Source: Lysinibacillus parviboronicapiens (GTDB lineage Bacteria; Bacillota; Bacilli; Bacillales_A; Planococcaceae). Taken from it: 64,000 nt of DNA. The notes below the pieces were generated by a model. That model was not told the origin of the DNA and did no database searches. It saw nothing but the letters and a program-made list of their open reading frames with translations. The translations under genes were made by a program, and so were the position numbers. This document shows positions 41,828 to 51,143 of this stretch, piece after piece (position 1 is the stretch's first letter; each line of letters starts with the position of its first letter). The DNA is taken from assembly GCF_003049575.1 (NCBI RefSeq), contig NZ_PYWI01000004.1, positions 124,001-188,000 of the forward strand, read 5' to 3'.

Positions 41828-42580
41828 TTAGTTTGCAACAGACCACTCGATGTGATCTAAGAAATTATAGACGTCCTCATATACTTTATCACGTTCTTTG
41901 TCTAATGTAATAATGTGTCCTGAATTTTCATACCAAATGATTTCTTTATCATCTGTTTCAACTGTATTCAGAATAAAAGGCGCGCTTTCTTGATATAATT
42001 CGTCATCCAATGAACCTTGTAATACTAATGTCGGTGCTTTAATTGTTTGTAATTCTTCGCGTGTTTCAGTTGTTAAACGAGTTACACCATCTAATGAATC
42101 TTTTGGCGTAATACGTAGTTCATGTAATTCAGAAATGATTTGATCTTTTGATTTGTTTTCAAAATGTTTATATAAACGAGCGTAATGGTATAAACGTGTA
42201 AATAGGCCTTTTGAGTTATCGCGTGTTATGGGTGCACACATAGCAACACATGCTTTTACTGGGAACGTTTCTGCTACTTTTAATGAGAATACGCCGCCAA
42301 GTGAAATCCCTACTACTGCGATTTCTTCATAGCCTTTATTTTTTAAGAAGTTGTAGCCTTCCACTACATCGTTCCACCAATCCTCTGGTTTTGTTTCAAG
42401 TAACGCTTCCGGTTCTACCCCGTGCCCACTATAAATTGGTGCATGAACGGTATAACCACGTTTGGATAAAAATTCTCCTAGCTTTTTCACATCTTTTGTG
42501 CTACCAGTGAATCCATGCAGTAATAGTACGGCTTTTTTGCCCCCCTCAATAGTTAGAGGTTCTGGCTTTGATAACTTCAT
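41828..42580 (-). CDS. Carboxylesterase (Est30/YvaK-like)
   Basis: 250-residue alpha/beta hydrolase of the Est30 family, cleaving short to medium acyl esters in the cytoplasm. Oxyanion-side LLLHGFTGS (19-27), nucleophile Ser93 in GISLG, Asp192 in GSLDDE and His222 in SGHII make the triad. In B. subtilis the homologue yvaK sits in the secG-rnr-smpB cluster; here it is alone. Start ATG follows GAAGGGGATATTATAA. The protein is close to the family's usual 245-250 residues. Confidence 0.9.
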   Translation of the reverse strand: MKLSKPEPLTIEGGKKAVLLLHGFTGSTKDVKKLGEFLSKRGYTVHAPIYSGHGVEPEALLETKPEDWWNDVVEGYNFLKNKGYEEIAVVGISLGGVFSLKVAETFPVKACVAMCAPITRDNSKGLFTRLYHYARLYKHFENKSKDQIISELHELRITPKDSLDGVTRLTTETREELQTIKAPTLVLQGSLDDELYQESAPFILNTVETDDKEIIWYENSGHIITLDKERDKVYEDVYNFLDHIEWSVAN

Positions 42581-42881
42581 TTTATAATATCCCCTTCACG
42601 GAAATTTGTATTTGTGTAATTTCTGTGTCTATCTTAACACCCTTTATTCATAATGTACAATTTATAGTTTTTATCGTTTCAATGCGTTTTGTGCATGATT
42701 GATGTTAGGTTGAACCCTTCTAAAACAACCACTTGAACCTGTTTAAAAAGTACATAAATCGATATCACTAAAATTTACTTTGTACACCTGCTAAATTTTT
42801 TTGACGTTACCTATACTTCCTTCTCTTTTACCGTTATAATGCAGTTAACTCACAGTAATACTATAGATGGAGGTGAAAAAT
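42581..42881. other. Divergent control region, esterase/LysR
   Basis: About 300 bp, AT-rich, no gene. Should hold the promoters of the divergent carboxylesterase and LysR genes; no clear palindrome picked out. Confidence 0.35.
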
Positions 42882-43763
42882 ATGGAGTGGCAACAATTAG
42901 AATATTTTGCAACAGTAGCAAAGCTTGAGCATATGACACGTGCTGCTGATGTATTAGCCATTTCTCAACCTGCACTTAGTCGTTCCATCTCTAAATTGGA
43001 AGAGGAATTAGGCGTACCTTTATTTGACCGTCAAGGACGTTCCATTATGTTAAATCGTTATGGTGAATTATTTTTATACCGTGTTCAACGCATGCGTAAA
43101 GAATATGAAAAAGCAGTACTAGAATTACAAGAGCTTAATAATCCTGAACTTGGGGATGTGTCGCTCGGCTTTTTACATACTCTGGGGACAAGTATCGTGC
43201 CTGATTTAATCCGTGCTTTTCGCCAACAGCATCCACATATCCGTTTTCACTTTACGCAAAACTACTCGCACTCACAGTTAAAACAACTACTCGCCGGCGA
43301 GTTAGACCTATGCTTACTTGCAGCGATTGACACAGAACCTCCCGTTTGCTGGAAGGAGCTGTGGCGTGATGAACTGTATATCATGGTGCCGATTGACCAT
43401 CACCTCGCCAATCGGAAGAGCATTAAAATGAAGGAACTTGAGCATGAAACGTTTGTGCTGTTGAAAAAAGGCTATGCACTGCGCCGGACCGCTGATCGAT
43501 TATTAAATGCGGCAGGCATCAAACCAAAAATCACTTTTGAGGGCGATGAAGTATCAACGGTTGCCGGTTTTGTAGGCGCCGGACTTGGTGTTTCTTTACT
43601 GCCTGATGACGAAGACTTAAATCCTAACAAAGTAGTCAAAATTCATGTGGAGGACATGGTTTGTGAACGGATAATTGGGATGGCCTGGATTGACAATCGT
43701 TACATTTCCCCTTCTGCACGACAATTCCAGAAATTTGTATTCGATTTTTATGAAAAAAAATAA
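42882..43763 (+). CDS. LysR family transcriptional regulator
   Basis: 293 residues. N-terminal winged HTH: LEYFATVAKLEHMTRAADVL and AISQPALSRSISKLEEELGV; C-terminal two-lobed effector domain (SLGFLHTLGTSIVPDLIRAF through FVGAGLGVSLLP). Typical LTTR length. The target and co-inducer are unknown; it lies divergent from the carboxylesterase gene. Start ATG 42882 follows GGAGGTGAAAAAT; the GTG-like upstream extension includes that site and is rejected. Confidence 0.9.
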   Translation: MEWQQLEYFATVAKLEHMTRAADVLAISQPALSRSISKLEEELGVPLFDRQGRSIMLNRYGELFLYRVQRMRKEYEKAVLELQELNNPELGDVSLGFLHTLGTSIVPDLIRAFRQQHPHIRFHFTQNYSHSQLKQLLAGELDLCLLAAIDTEPPVCWKELWRDELYIMVPIDHHLANRKSIKMKELEHETFVLLKKGYALRRTADRLLNAAGIKPKITFEGDEVSTVAGFVGAGLGVSLLPDDEDLNPNKVVKIHVEDMVCERIIGMAWIDNRYISPSARQFQKFVFDFYEKK

Positions 43764-43796
43764 GCGGTAGGCTGCTTGCTGGCACCTTACCGCTTT
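43760..43796. terminator. Bidirectional terminator LysR/DUF1835
   Basis: AAGCGGTAgG / CcTTACCGCTT with flanking A and T runs between convergent genes. Confidence 0.8.
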
Positions 43797-43799
43797 TTA

Positions 43800-44600
43800 T
43801 TATTTTCCGCTATATTTGATTTGATATGAATATATATCTGTCGTGTCACCGTCAATCTCAAAAAGACCTTGTTTGGCCAGTGAGAAAATTCGATGTTCCA
43901 CAAACGCATCACTAATATAATTATCTATTTTGCCCAAGGTTTCGCCAATGACACGCACCGGCGAAAGCCATTCATCTTGTTGGCTAGCCCGCACATCTTT
44001 TGCAGCTTCAATGACCATCGAATCATAGGCATCTTCCGCAATATGGACAATGCCTTCTTCCAAACTTCGCAGTGTGCTAGAATTGTCCTTCTTTAAATCT
44101 TGCCATTCCTTTGCGAGACGCTGGCATTCCTCAATAGAAAAACGCTTTGCATCTGCACGGAGTTTCATTAACATATGGGAAGGAAGCTGTCCAGTGTCAC
44201 GTATTGACCTGTTCGGCTGCATGCGCTTTAAACCTTCTGTTACATCAATGCCATACAGCATACTACATTTATTAACAAACTCACTCATGACATAACGGAG
44301 CCCAATTTCTTCGTGGGTATTTTGACTATACCAAATCCATACATCGACATCACAAGGTAAGCCTGCTATTTTTTTCGCCCACCCTTTTTGAATGTCCTCG
44401 TACAATTCACGTTCTGCTTCATCTTTTAAAATAAAAGTTTCTAACCATTTTTTTCGCTCTTCAAAATCCGTTAGTGGTCCAATCGAGAAAACATCATTGA
44501 CACAAATCACCGACTCATCTCGTTGTAAATGGTTTTGACGGATTGCATGTTTAATTGAACCTTGTGTCGATAAGCTAAAGGTAATATGTAAGATTGCCAT
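43800..44600 (-). CDS. DUF1835 and DUF3658 domain protein
   Basis: 266 residues, soluble. N-terminal DUF1835: ILHITFSLSTQGSIKHAIRQ, VICVNDVFSIGPL and VWIWYSQNTHEEIGLRYV; C-terminal DUF3658: WLSPVRVIGETLGKIDNYIS and DAFVEHRIFSLAKQGLFEID. This domain pair is frequent in Bacilli, and its function is not known. Ribosome site AAGGAGGAAATTTTC. It begins 15 bp after the end of the LysE-type gene on the same strand and may be co-transcribed with it. Confidence 0.85.
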   Translation of the reverse strand: MAILHITFSLSTQGSIKHAIRQNHLQRDESVICVNDVFSIGPLTDFEERKKWLETFILKDEAERELYEDIQKGWAKKIAGLPCDVDVWIWYSQNTHEEIGLRYVMSEFVNKCSMLYGIDVTEGLKRMQPNRSIRDTGQLPSHMLMKLRADAKRFSIEECQRLAKEWQDLKKDNSSTLRSLEEGIVHIAEDAYDSMVIEAAKDVRASQQDEWLSPVRVIGETLGKIDNYISDAFVEHRIFSLAKQGLFEIDGDTTDIYSYQIKYSGK

Positions 44601-44615
44601 GAAAATTTCCTCCTT

Positions 44616-45239
44616 TTATTGTTTGCTGAGTGCAATTTGTATGCCGATAAAGGTGAAAAGTACACCTTGGATAACGTTTAAACGTTTTGCAATAGCGGGT
44701 TTACCGATAATAATTTTCCGTACTTTTGCGGCAAAAATACTAAATAATAAAAATAGTAGAAGCGCCTGTACTAAAAATACAATACCCAAAATCAGCATTT
44801 GTAAAGCCACATGACCTTGAGATGGATTTACAAATTGCGGCAATAGCGCTAAAAAAAATAATGATACCTTCGGGTTTAAAATATTCATCAAAATCCCTTT
44901 TCTATATAACGTCACATAGGCTTGGGCATTTTGTTGCTCTAACGTAAAGGGATCGCCTTTGGCACGGAAGGATTGCCAAGCTAAATACAATAAATACGCC
45001 GCTCCTGCAAATTTAACGATAGAGAAAATAACCATCGATTGATAAATAATAGCTGAAATTCCAACAACTGCTGCACTTATATGAACAAGTAAACCCGTAC
45101 ATAAGCCCAGCGAAGTCGCAATTCCTGCCTTTTTATCTTGCGCAATACTTTGCGCAAGGACAAATAAATTATCAGGTCCTGGCATCAATGTTAAAATGAT
45201 TGCTGCTCCTAAAAACGCAAATAACGTTGAAAACTCCAA
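44616..45239 (-). CDS. LysE/RhtB family amino acid exporter
   Basis: 207 residues with six membrane helices. The family N-terminal block TLMPGPDNLFVLAQSI and GLCTGLLVHISAAVVG are present, then KGILMNILNPKVSLFFLALL. These proteins export amino acids or derivatives; the substrate is unknown. I chose TTG 45239 (MEFSTLFAF), which follows GAAGGGGAAATT; the TTG 18 bases upstream lies before that site. Probably co-transcribed with the DUF1835 gene. Confidence 0.86.
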   Translation of the reverse strand: MEFSTLFAFLGAAIILTLMPGPDNLFVLAQSIAQDKKAGIATSLGLCTGLLVHISAAVVGISAIIYQSMVIFSIVKFAGAAYLLYLAWQSFRAKGDPFTLEQQNAQAYVTLYRKGILMNILNPKVSLFFLALLPQFVNPSQGHVALQMLILGIVFLVQALLLFLLFSIFAAKVRKIIIGKPAIAKRLNVIQGVLFTFIGIQIALSKQ

Positions 45240-45626
45240 AATTTCCCCTTCTCTCAATTTCTTTTAAATAGAACCATTATCAGAATGGTTTAATTCTCAT
45301 TATACTACATGAGCTTGTCTCCTTTAGATGTAAGTTTATGACTTTATAAAGAATTTTTTCGCCCTTTTTAGCAAATCTTTTATGTTCCGAGAGTACAGCG
45401 ACAGGAACATATCTTTTGTGCTCCGAAAGTACAGTTGTACAGCGACAGGTGTGGCTTTGTGTTTCGTGATTGTAGCGCTGACTTAATCACATCGAAAACG
45501 AATCAAAAACAACAGGCAGGTACACAAATATGCTCGTTAGCGCAATACTTTTCTCTTTTAATACATTATAATGAATACTAACGACATGTATAGTTCTGTA
45601 TTGTGTTTAGAAAGAGGTGTATGACA
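45240..45626. other. Intergenic with short tandem repeat
   Basis: No gene supported. Contains two direct repeats at 45379-45458 and AT-rich flanks. Confidence 0.4.
45379..45458. repeat. Two ~40-bp direct repeats
   Basis: TCTTTTATGTTCCGAGAG then TACAGCGACAGG, followed by TCTTTTGTGCTCCGAAAG then TACAGTTGTACAGCGACAGG. The second unit has an eight-base duplication (TTGTACAG). Confidence 0.6.
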
Positions 45627-46010
45627 GTGGCAGTCAGTGATATTGTAAAAGAATTTGAAAACGAGCTTGGTGAAGTCTGTTATAAAATGAAGTCACATGA
45701 TATCGACGTACAGGCCGTTCAAACTTCAGGTTTAGCGCCTGTTATTACGTATTGGATGGGCAACAAAGAAATTACCGAGGATATTCGGAAATTACGTTTC
45801 AGCCCAAGACCCCCATCTACCTACATCCAAGATTATGACGAATTTCAATCCATGTTATATGCAAAAGAACAACGTGCAATCAACGAATTATATGAACGTC
45901 TAAGCATTAAACCGAAAAATATGTCGGCAGGCAAGCAAATTCTATGGAGCTTCTTCGTGATGATTTTGGCAATGCTTCCCTTGATCATCGCCATTTGGTG
46001 GTATAAATAG
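45627..46010 (+). CDS. Hypothetical tail-anchored protein
   Basis: About 127 residues: a soluble N-terminal region (IVKEFENELGEVCYKMKSHD, TYWMGNKEITEDIRKLRFSP) and one C-terminal membrane helix (ILWSFFVMILAMLPLIIAIW), so probably anchored by its tail. No family recognised. GTG 45627 is seven bases after AGAGGTG; ATG 45621 is closer to it and less likely. It precedes the T-box of proBA but is separated by about 100 bp. Confidence 0.6.
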   Translation: MAVSDIVKEFENELGEVCYKMKSHDIDVQAVQTSGLAPVITYWMGNKEITEDIRKLRFSPRPPSTYIQDYDEFQSMLYAKEQRAINELYERLSIKPKNMSAGKQILWSFFVMILAMLPLIIAIWWYK

Positions 46011-46110
46011 ACTTGAACCTTGTTATTTATTCACAACTTTCTATCAACTTTCCTTTTCAGCTTGACAGACACCCAGAAGTAGTGCATTCTTTATTCAATT
46101 ACTATAAAAA

Positions 46111-46340
46111 AGCGTGCGAAGACTAGTAACTAGACACTGCTTGACAAGAGAACGATGCCCATCGGCTGCAAGGCATTGTACAAGAAAGACTAAAGAACCT
46201 CCTTCGTAAAACGTCCTAGCCAAACTAGGCGCAGTCTCCAGCGTTATGAGGAAAGTGGAATGTCTATGGGCATTCAATGTAGGTGGTACCACGGAAAGCA
46301 AACTTTTTCGTCCTAAGTTCTAGGACGGAAAGGTTTTTTT
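46111..46340 (+). promoter_or_regulatory. T-box riboswitch, proline specifier, upstream of proBA
   Basis: Stem I with GACTAGTAAC and specifier region AAAGAACCTCC; CCU at 46198-46200 is a Pro codon. The T-box AGGTGGTACCACGG is at 46281-46294 and the terminator CGTCCTA / TAGGACG with T7 at about 46303-46340. Proline starvation should allow read-through into proB. Confidence 0.9.
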
Positions 46341-46376
46341 ATGTTATTCAGTAAATGGCAAACAGGAGGAATTGTG

Positions 46377-47462
46377 ATGGAAAGAAAGAGAATCGTCGTA
46401 AAAATCGGCAGCAGCTCCTTAACAAATGCAAAAGGTGAGATTGATAAGGTGCGTTTAATGGATCATGTCCAGGCCATAGCAGAATTAAAAAAATGCGGAC
46501 ATGAAGTACTGCTAGTGTCCTCAGGTGCCGTGGCAGCGGGCTTTAAACAGCTTGGCTACCCTTCTCGTCCCGTGACGGTAAAGGGCAAACAAGCCGCTGC
46601 CGCTGTAGGTCAAAGCCATCTTATTCAAACATATCATGCACTATTTAGCATTTATGATATCGTCCCCGCTCAAATTTTATTGACACGAACGGATTTCTCT
46701 AAAAAGGAGCGCTATAAAAATGCTTACGCCACTTTTGAGGAACTATTAGAGCGCTCTGTGCTCCCAATCATTAATGAGAATGATACCGTGTCAGTCAGTG
46801 AATTAACGTTCGGAGATAATGATATGCTGTCAGCACTTGTTAGTGGACTGGTTCATGCGGACCAACTCATTATATTGACTGATATTAATGGTTTGTATAA
46901 TGCAAATCCCAATAAAAACCCACATGCGCAGCGCATTGATCGTTTGACAGAGGTAACAGATGAAATGCTAGGCTTTGCAGATGGTGCGGGTTCAAAGGTT
47001 GGTACTGGCGGTATGGAATCTAAATTATTAGCGGCTCGTGCAGCCTTAACTGCAGGCGTCAAAGTATTTATAGGTACAGGGCATGGAGCAAGCAAACTTG
47101 TCGAAATTTTAGATGGTCGTGGAGATGGTACGTATGTAGAGCATGAGGCACTGGCGGTTTTAACGAATAATAAACAGTGGATTGCACTTACGGAAGTTTC
47201 TGGTAAAATTTTTATAGATGGCGGTGCCGAACATGCACTGTTAGCGAATGGCAAAAGCTTGTTACCAGCAGGTGTTTTTCGTGTCGAAGGTGATTTCGAA
47301 CATGGAGACGTGGTTGAGGTATACAGTGAAAATGGTTTACTTGGTCGTGGCGAGGTCTTGTATTCATCCCTTGAACTAGCACATGCGATGGGTAAACGTA
47401 CAGATGAGTTAACAAAATACCCAATTGAAGTGATTCACCGAGATAAATGGCTAAAAATATAA
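46377..47462 (+). CDS. proB: Glutamate 5-kinase ProB
   Basis: 361 residues. The N-terminal amino acid kinase domain starts [11 protein letters not shown] and holds [16 protein letters not shown] and [15 protein letters not shown]; the C-terminal 80 residues form a PUA domain. It phosphorylates glutamate as the first step of proline synthesis. Start ATG 46377 follows AGGAGGAATTGTG; the ATG at 46341 abuts the T-box terminator and has no ribosome site. First gene of proBA under a proline T-box. Confidence 0.95.
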   Translation: MERKRIVVKIGSSSLTNAKGEIDKVRLMDHVQAIAELKKCGHEVLLVSSGAVAAGFKQLGYPSRPVTVKGKQAAAAVGQSHLIQTYHALFSIYDIVPAQILLTRTDFSKKERYKNAYATFEELLERSVLPIINENDTVSVSELTFGDNDMLSALVSGLVHADQLIILTDINGLYNANPNKNPHAQRIDRLTEVTDEMLGFADGAGSKVGTGGMESKLLAARAALTAGVKVFIGTGHGASKLVEILDGRGDGTYVEHEALAVLTNNKQWIALTEVSGKIFIDGGAEHALLANGKSLLPAGVFRVEGDFEHGDVVEVYSENGLLGRGEVLYSSLELAHAMGKRTDELTKYPIEVIHRDKWLKI

Positions 47463-47483
47463 AGCAATTAGGGAGGAATTTTG

Positions 47484-48734
47484 ATGACAAGTGAAGTACA
47501 ACAAAAAGGAAAGCTGGCAAAAGCCGCAAGCTATATATTAAATATTAAAACAACGTGCGAAAAAAATGAGGCACTAACAAAAATTGCTGAGCAATTAATT
47601 CTTGATCAAGAACATTTAATCGCTGAAAATGCAAAAGACTTAGCAATAGGCAAAGAAAACGGCATGCCCTCTTCTACACTGGACCGCATTATGCTGAACA
47701 AAGAACGTGTTGAGGCTATGGCAAGTGCAATCGACTTGCTCGTAAAATTAGATGATCCCGTTGGTAAACTTCTTGAGCGTATTGATAAAGAAAATGGGCT
47801 TGTTATTGAAAAGCGCATGGTGCCACTTGGTGTTATCGGGATGATTTATGAGGCACGTCCAAATGTTACCATTGATGCGGCAACATTATCACTGAAGACT
47901 GGTAATGCAGTGATTTTGCGTGGCAGTTCCTCTGCTAAATTTTCGAATGTGGCACTTGTCGCAAGTATTCATCGGGCCCTTGAAAAAACAGCAATCCCTG
48001 TTGATGCAGTACAACTAATCGAAGATACAAACCGGGAAACCGTCAAGGAATTGTTCCATTTAAAACAATACTTAGATGTGTTAATCCCGCGCGGCGGAAA
48101 GGCACTCATTGATTTAGTCGTAAATGCGGCTTCCGTGCCGGTGCTTGAAACAGGTGCTGGTAATTGCCATATTTACGTCGATCATACTGCAGATTACATA
48201 AAAACAGAAAAAATTTGTATTAACGCGAAAACGCAACGCCCTTCTGTTTGCAATGCCGCAGAAAGTCTGCTGATTCATCACGATTGGTTTAGCGAGCACG
48301 GTGTGCAGTTACTAAATGCTATACATCATGCAGGAGTAACCATCATTGGCGATGCAACCGTTTGTCAAGCCGTTGATTACGCACAGCAAGCGACCGAAGA
48401 CGATTATGCAACTGAATATTTAGATTTAAAAATAAGCGTTAAACTCGTTGAAAACGTTTATGAGGCAATCGAGCATATTAATAAATACGGAACCAATCAC
48501 TCGGAAGCCATCATCACAGAAGATCAATTAGTAGCCGATACGTTTTTAAATAGTGTGGATGCTGCAGCTGTGTACCATAATGCCTCTACTCGCTTCACAG
48601 ACGGTTTTGAATTTGGCTATGGCGCTGAAATCGGCATTAGTACTCAAAAATTACATGCACGTGGACCAATGGGATTGCCTGCCTTAACCTCTACCAAATA
48701 TTTCGTTCACGGCAACGGACAAATTCGAGAATAG
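47484..48734 (+). CDS. proA: Glutamate-5-semialdehyde dehydrogenase ProA
   Basis: 416 residues, NADPH-dependent reductase of glutamyl phosphate, second step of proline synthesis. Family blocks: PLGVIGMIYEARPNVTIDAA, LKTGNAVILRGSSSAKFSN, and the catalytic cysteine in AKTQRPSVCNAAE. Start ATG 47484 follows GGGAGGAATTTTG, 21 bp after proB, so the two are co-transcribed. ProC is not present in the window. Confidence 0.95.
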   Translation: MTSEVQQKGKLAKAASYILNIKTTCEKNEALTKIAEQLILDQEHLIAENAKDLAIGKENGMPSSTLDRIMLNKERVEAMASAIDLLVKLDDPVGKLLERIDKENGLVIEKRMVPLGVIGMIYEARPNVTIDAATLSLKTGNAVILRGSSSAKFSNVALVASIHRALEKTAIPVDAVQLIEDTNRETVKELFHLKQYLDVLIPRGGKALIDLVVNAASVPVLETGAGNCHIYVDHTADYIKTEKICINAKTQRPSVCNAAESLLIHHDWFSEHGVQLLNAIHHAGVTIIGDATVCQAVDYAQQATEDDYATEYLDLKISVKLVENVYEAIEHINKYGTNHSEAIITEDQLVADTFLNSVDAAAVYHNASTRFTDGFEFGYGAEIGISTQKLHARGPMGLPALTSTKYFVHGNGQIRE

Positions 48735-48814
48735 TAGAACTTTATTTTGTGTGAAGCCGGCAGATGGCATACGCTGCTGGCTGTCTCTCTTTTTTGGCCA
48801 GTGCCAAACAGGTG

Positions 48815-48880
48815 GCTCTGCCTGAGCGATTATGCGGGGGGCCCGAGCGGTTCACGGCTTGAACTGAGCAATCATTTGCC
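48815..48880. repeat. Degenerate ~21-bp tandem repeats
   Basis: Units GCCTGAGCGATTATGC, GCCCGAGCGGTTCACGG and GAACTGAGCAATCATTTGC after proA. Related to the run at 10726-10806. Confidence 0.5.
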
Positions 48881-48951
48881 CAAACCAAATGTGGTACAAA
48901 TAACTAATCAATAGTAAGAATTTTTACTTTTTTATAGAAAGAAGGTTAACA

Positions 48952-49830
48952 ATGAACGTTTCAGCAATCATCAAATTGACAGTATCGATGGCCATTTTCG
49001 GCTCCATTGGTTTTTTCACAATCCATACGGGGGTTCCTGCATTGGAGCTCGTCTTTATCCGTTGTATTTGCGCGACCCTCTTTATCGGAGGGGTGTGGCT
49101 CGCAACCGGTGGCCATAGGACAGAGAAATGGGCGAAAAAAGAGGTATTGCGTACGTTTATTTGTGGCGTCTTTATCGTCTTGAACTGGGTATTTTTATTT
49201 AAGGCATTTGAAGAGATGTCCATATCGATTGCCATTTCCATCTATAATATAGCGCCGATTTTTGTATTAATCTTTGGGGCCTTGTTCTTAAAAGAAAAGA
49301 TGACTGTACGGGCACTTCTCGCAACATTAACATGTTTTATTGGCAGTATTTTCATCATTGGTTTAAATAATTTTATCTCGCTGTCTGAGTTTATGCAGTC
49401 TGGTTTTGTTTGGGCACTACTATCTGCATTGTTTTATGCGTTTACTATGCTGACAAGCAGAACGATTACAAATCTTAGTTCTTATGCATTAACATATGTA
49501 CAAACCGCGGTTGGTATCGTTATGCTTTTACCATTTGTGGATTTCTCGTTATTTGAAGGTTTAACAACTACAAACTGGCTCTATATTTTAGGGACAGGCT
49601 TTATTCACACAGGTTTTGTCTATTATTTATTTTTTGATAGTATTCGAAGCCTCTCCACAATTTTGGTTTCGGTCTTAGTTTTTGTAGATCCAGTTGTCGC
49701 TATTTTACTAGATATGCTATTCCTTGATTTCATGCCGAGCCTGCTACAAACGGTTGGTATTTTACTAGTTTTTGGTGGTATTATTTACACCGTCTATATA
49801 CCAAAACCGAGAGTGGCAAGTCGTGAGTGA
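48952..49830 (+). CDS. EamA/DMT family transporter
   Basis: 292 residues with ten membrane helices in two EamA repeats (LELVFIRCICATLFIGGVWL and, near the end, VLVFVDPVVAILLDMLFLDF). Drug/metabolite-type exporter of unknown substrate. Ribosome site AGAAAGAAGG. Its stop lies 11 bp before a PfkB kinase gene, so they form a pair, which hints at a link to sugar or nucleoside metabolism, but this is only positional. Confidence 0.85.
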   Translation: MNVSAIIKLTVSMAIFGSIGFFTIHTGVPALELVFIRCICATLFIGGVWLATGGHRTEKWAKKEVLRTFICGVFIVLNWVFLFKAFEEMSISIAISIYNIAPIFVLIFGALFLKEKMTVRALLATLTCFIGSIFIIGLNNFISLSEFMQSGFVWALLSALFYAFTMLTSRTITNLSSYALTYVQTAVGIVMLLPFVDFSLFEGLTTTNWLYILGTGFIHTGFVYYLFFDSIRSLSTILVSVLVFVDPVVAILLDMLFLDFMPSLLQTVGILLVFGGIIYTVYIPKPRVASRE

Positions 49831-49841
49831 GGAGGTATTCC

Positions 49842-50804
49842 ATGAATCAGCTCTATACCATTGGTGAATTATTAATAGATTTTACTCCGACTGCACAAAA
49901 TGGTGCCCTTGCTTCAGTTGAGCATTTTACGAAACATGCAGGGGGCGCCCCTGCCAATGTGGCAGCTGTTTGTGCCAAGCTCGGCCAACAGGCTGCCCTA
50001 CTCTCTCAGGTTGGACAGGATGCATTTGGTGATTTTTTAATCGAAACCATGCAGCATGCAGGTGTCGACACAACGTATATTAGGCAAACGACTGAAGGTG
50101 ACACAAGTCTTGCCTTTGTTTCTTTGACAGATAATGGGGACCGCGACTTTTTATTTTATCGCCGAAATGCTGCGGATTTGCTGTATCGACAACAGCAATT
50201 GCCTACTAATCTGTTGCGCGCACATGATATTCTTCACTTTTGCTCCGTCAATTTAGTGAAAAGTCCCATGAAGCAGACTCATCAGGCACTGATTGCGCAA
50301 GCACATCTGGCGGATTGTCTGGTGTCTTTTGATCCAAACATTCGCCTCCCCCTTTGGCACGATGCCAAAGCCTGTCGAAAAACGATTGTAGAGTTTTTAC
50401 CGTCAGCCCATATTGTTAAAGTTTCTGCTGAAGAGCTACTGTTCTTAACACGTCTAGAAAACGAACAACAGGCGGTTCAGGCATTATTTCGAGGCAAGAT
50501 ACAAGTAATATTTGTTACACATGGCGCGGAGGGAGCTACCCTTTATACGAAACAGCAACATGTCAAAGTACCGGCGGACTATGTCCAAGCCATTGATACA
50601 ACCGGTGCGGGAGATGCCTTTATCGGCGCAGTTTTAGCAACCCTGCTTGAGCACAACGTAACTGTAGCGACACTCGAAGCCTTTTGCACACAATTTGCCA
50701 GCCCGCTTCTCACATTCGCCAATCGCTATGCCGGAATCTCAACTACCAAACACGGTGCCATTGCGTCCTACCCTGTCAGCCATGAACTGCCATTTACGTT
50801 TTAA
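49842..50804 (+). CDS. PfkB family carbohydrate kinase (fructokinase-like)
   Basis: 320 residues, ribokinase fold. N-terminal YTIGELLIDFTP and the GGAPANVAA sugar-site motif (about 34-42); the C-terminal signature DTTGAGDAFIGAVLA has the catalytic Asp and anion hole. Fructokinase-type members phosphorylate fructose at O6; the exact sugar is not shown. Start ATG 49842 follows GAGGAGGTATTCC; the GTG at 49827 lies in the ribosome site. Second gene after the DMT transporter. Confidence 0.88.
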   Translation: MNQLYTIGELLIDFTPTAQNGALASVEHFTKHAGGAPANVAAVCAKLGQQAALLSQVGQDAFGDFLIETMQHAGVDTTYIRQTTEGDTSLAFVSLTDNGDRDFLFYRRNAADLLYRQQQLPTNLLRAHDILHFCSVNLVKSPMKQTHQALIAQAHLADCLVSFDPNIRLPLWHDAKACRKTIVEFLPSAHIVKVSAEELLFLTRLENEQQAVQALFRGKIQVIFVTHGAEGATLYTKQQHVKVPADYVQAIDTTGAGDAFIGAVLATLLEHNVTVATLEAFCTQFASPLLTFANRYAGISTTKHGAIASYPVSHELPFTF

Positions 50805-51143
50805 TAAAAGGCAAAAGAGGCTGGGACAAAACTTTTAAGAAAGAGGAGCAAAGGTATTATCAAATTTTCGCTATCTAAAATGAAGAAAAATTTAGACGTT
50901 CTTCTTTTTGGCATCAATAAAATTTAGAAGAGAGCACTAAGAAGCTTACGGCATTGTTCAAGACCCTTTTGGTGTTCAAATTCAACTGAGGTATGATAGC
51001 CGTTTAAAATAAACGTAGGATGTCGATGATTAACGGTCAAGCCAACAATACACCTCGTACCAACATTTTAATTCGATTAAATTGGAACTTCTTGCATGGT
51101 TATCCGTATTAATATAGATGACTATCATTAGAGGAGGACTTCC
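50805..51143. other. Intergenic with VOC-protein remnant
   Basis: Holds a decayed gene end at 50941-51012; otherwise AT-rich, with the ribosome site of the RDD gene (AGAGGAGGA) at the right. Confidence 0.4.
50941..51012 (+). pseudogene. C-terminal fragment of a glyoxalase/PhnB-like (VOC) protein
   Basis: In frame and directly after a stop, the plus strand reads EAYGIVQDPFGVQIQL and RYDSRLK to a stop at 51012. The DPFG motif with a following hydrophobic strand is the usual C-terminus of VOC/PhnB-type proteins. The other 110 or so residues are missing. It is a relic. Confidence 0.65.

Noticed and set aside
46095-46301. 68-codon minus-strand frame
   Set aside because: Lies antisense in the proBA T-box leader.
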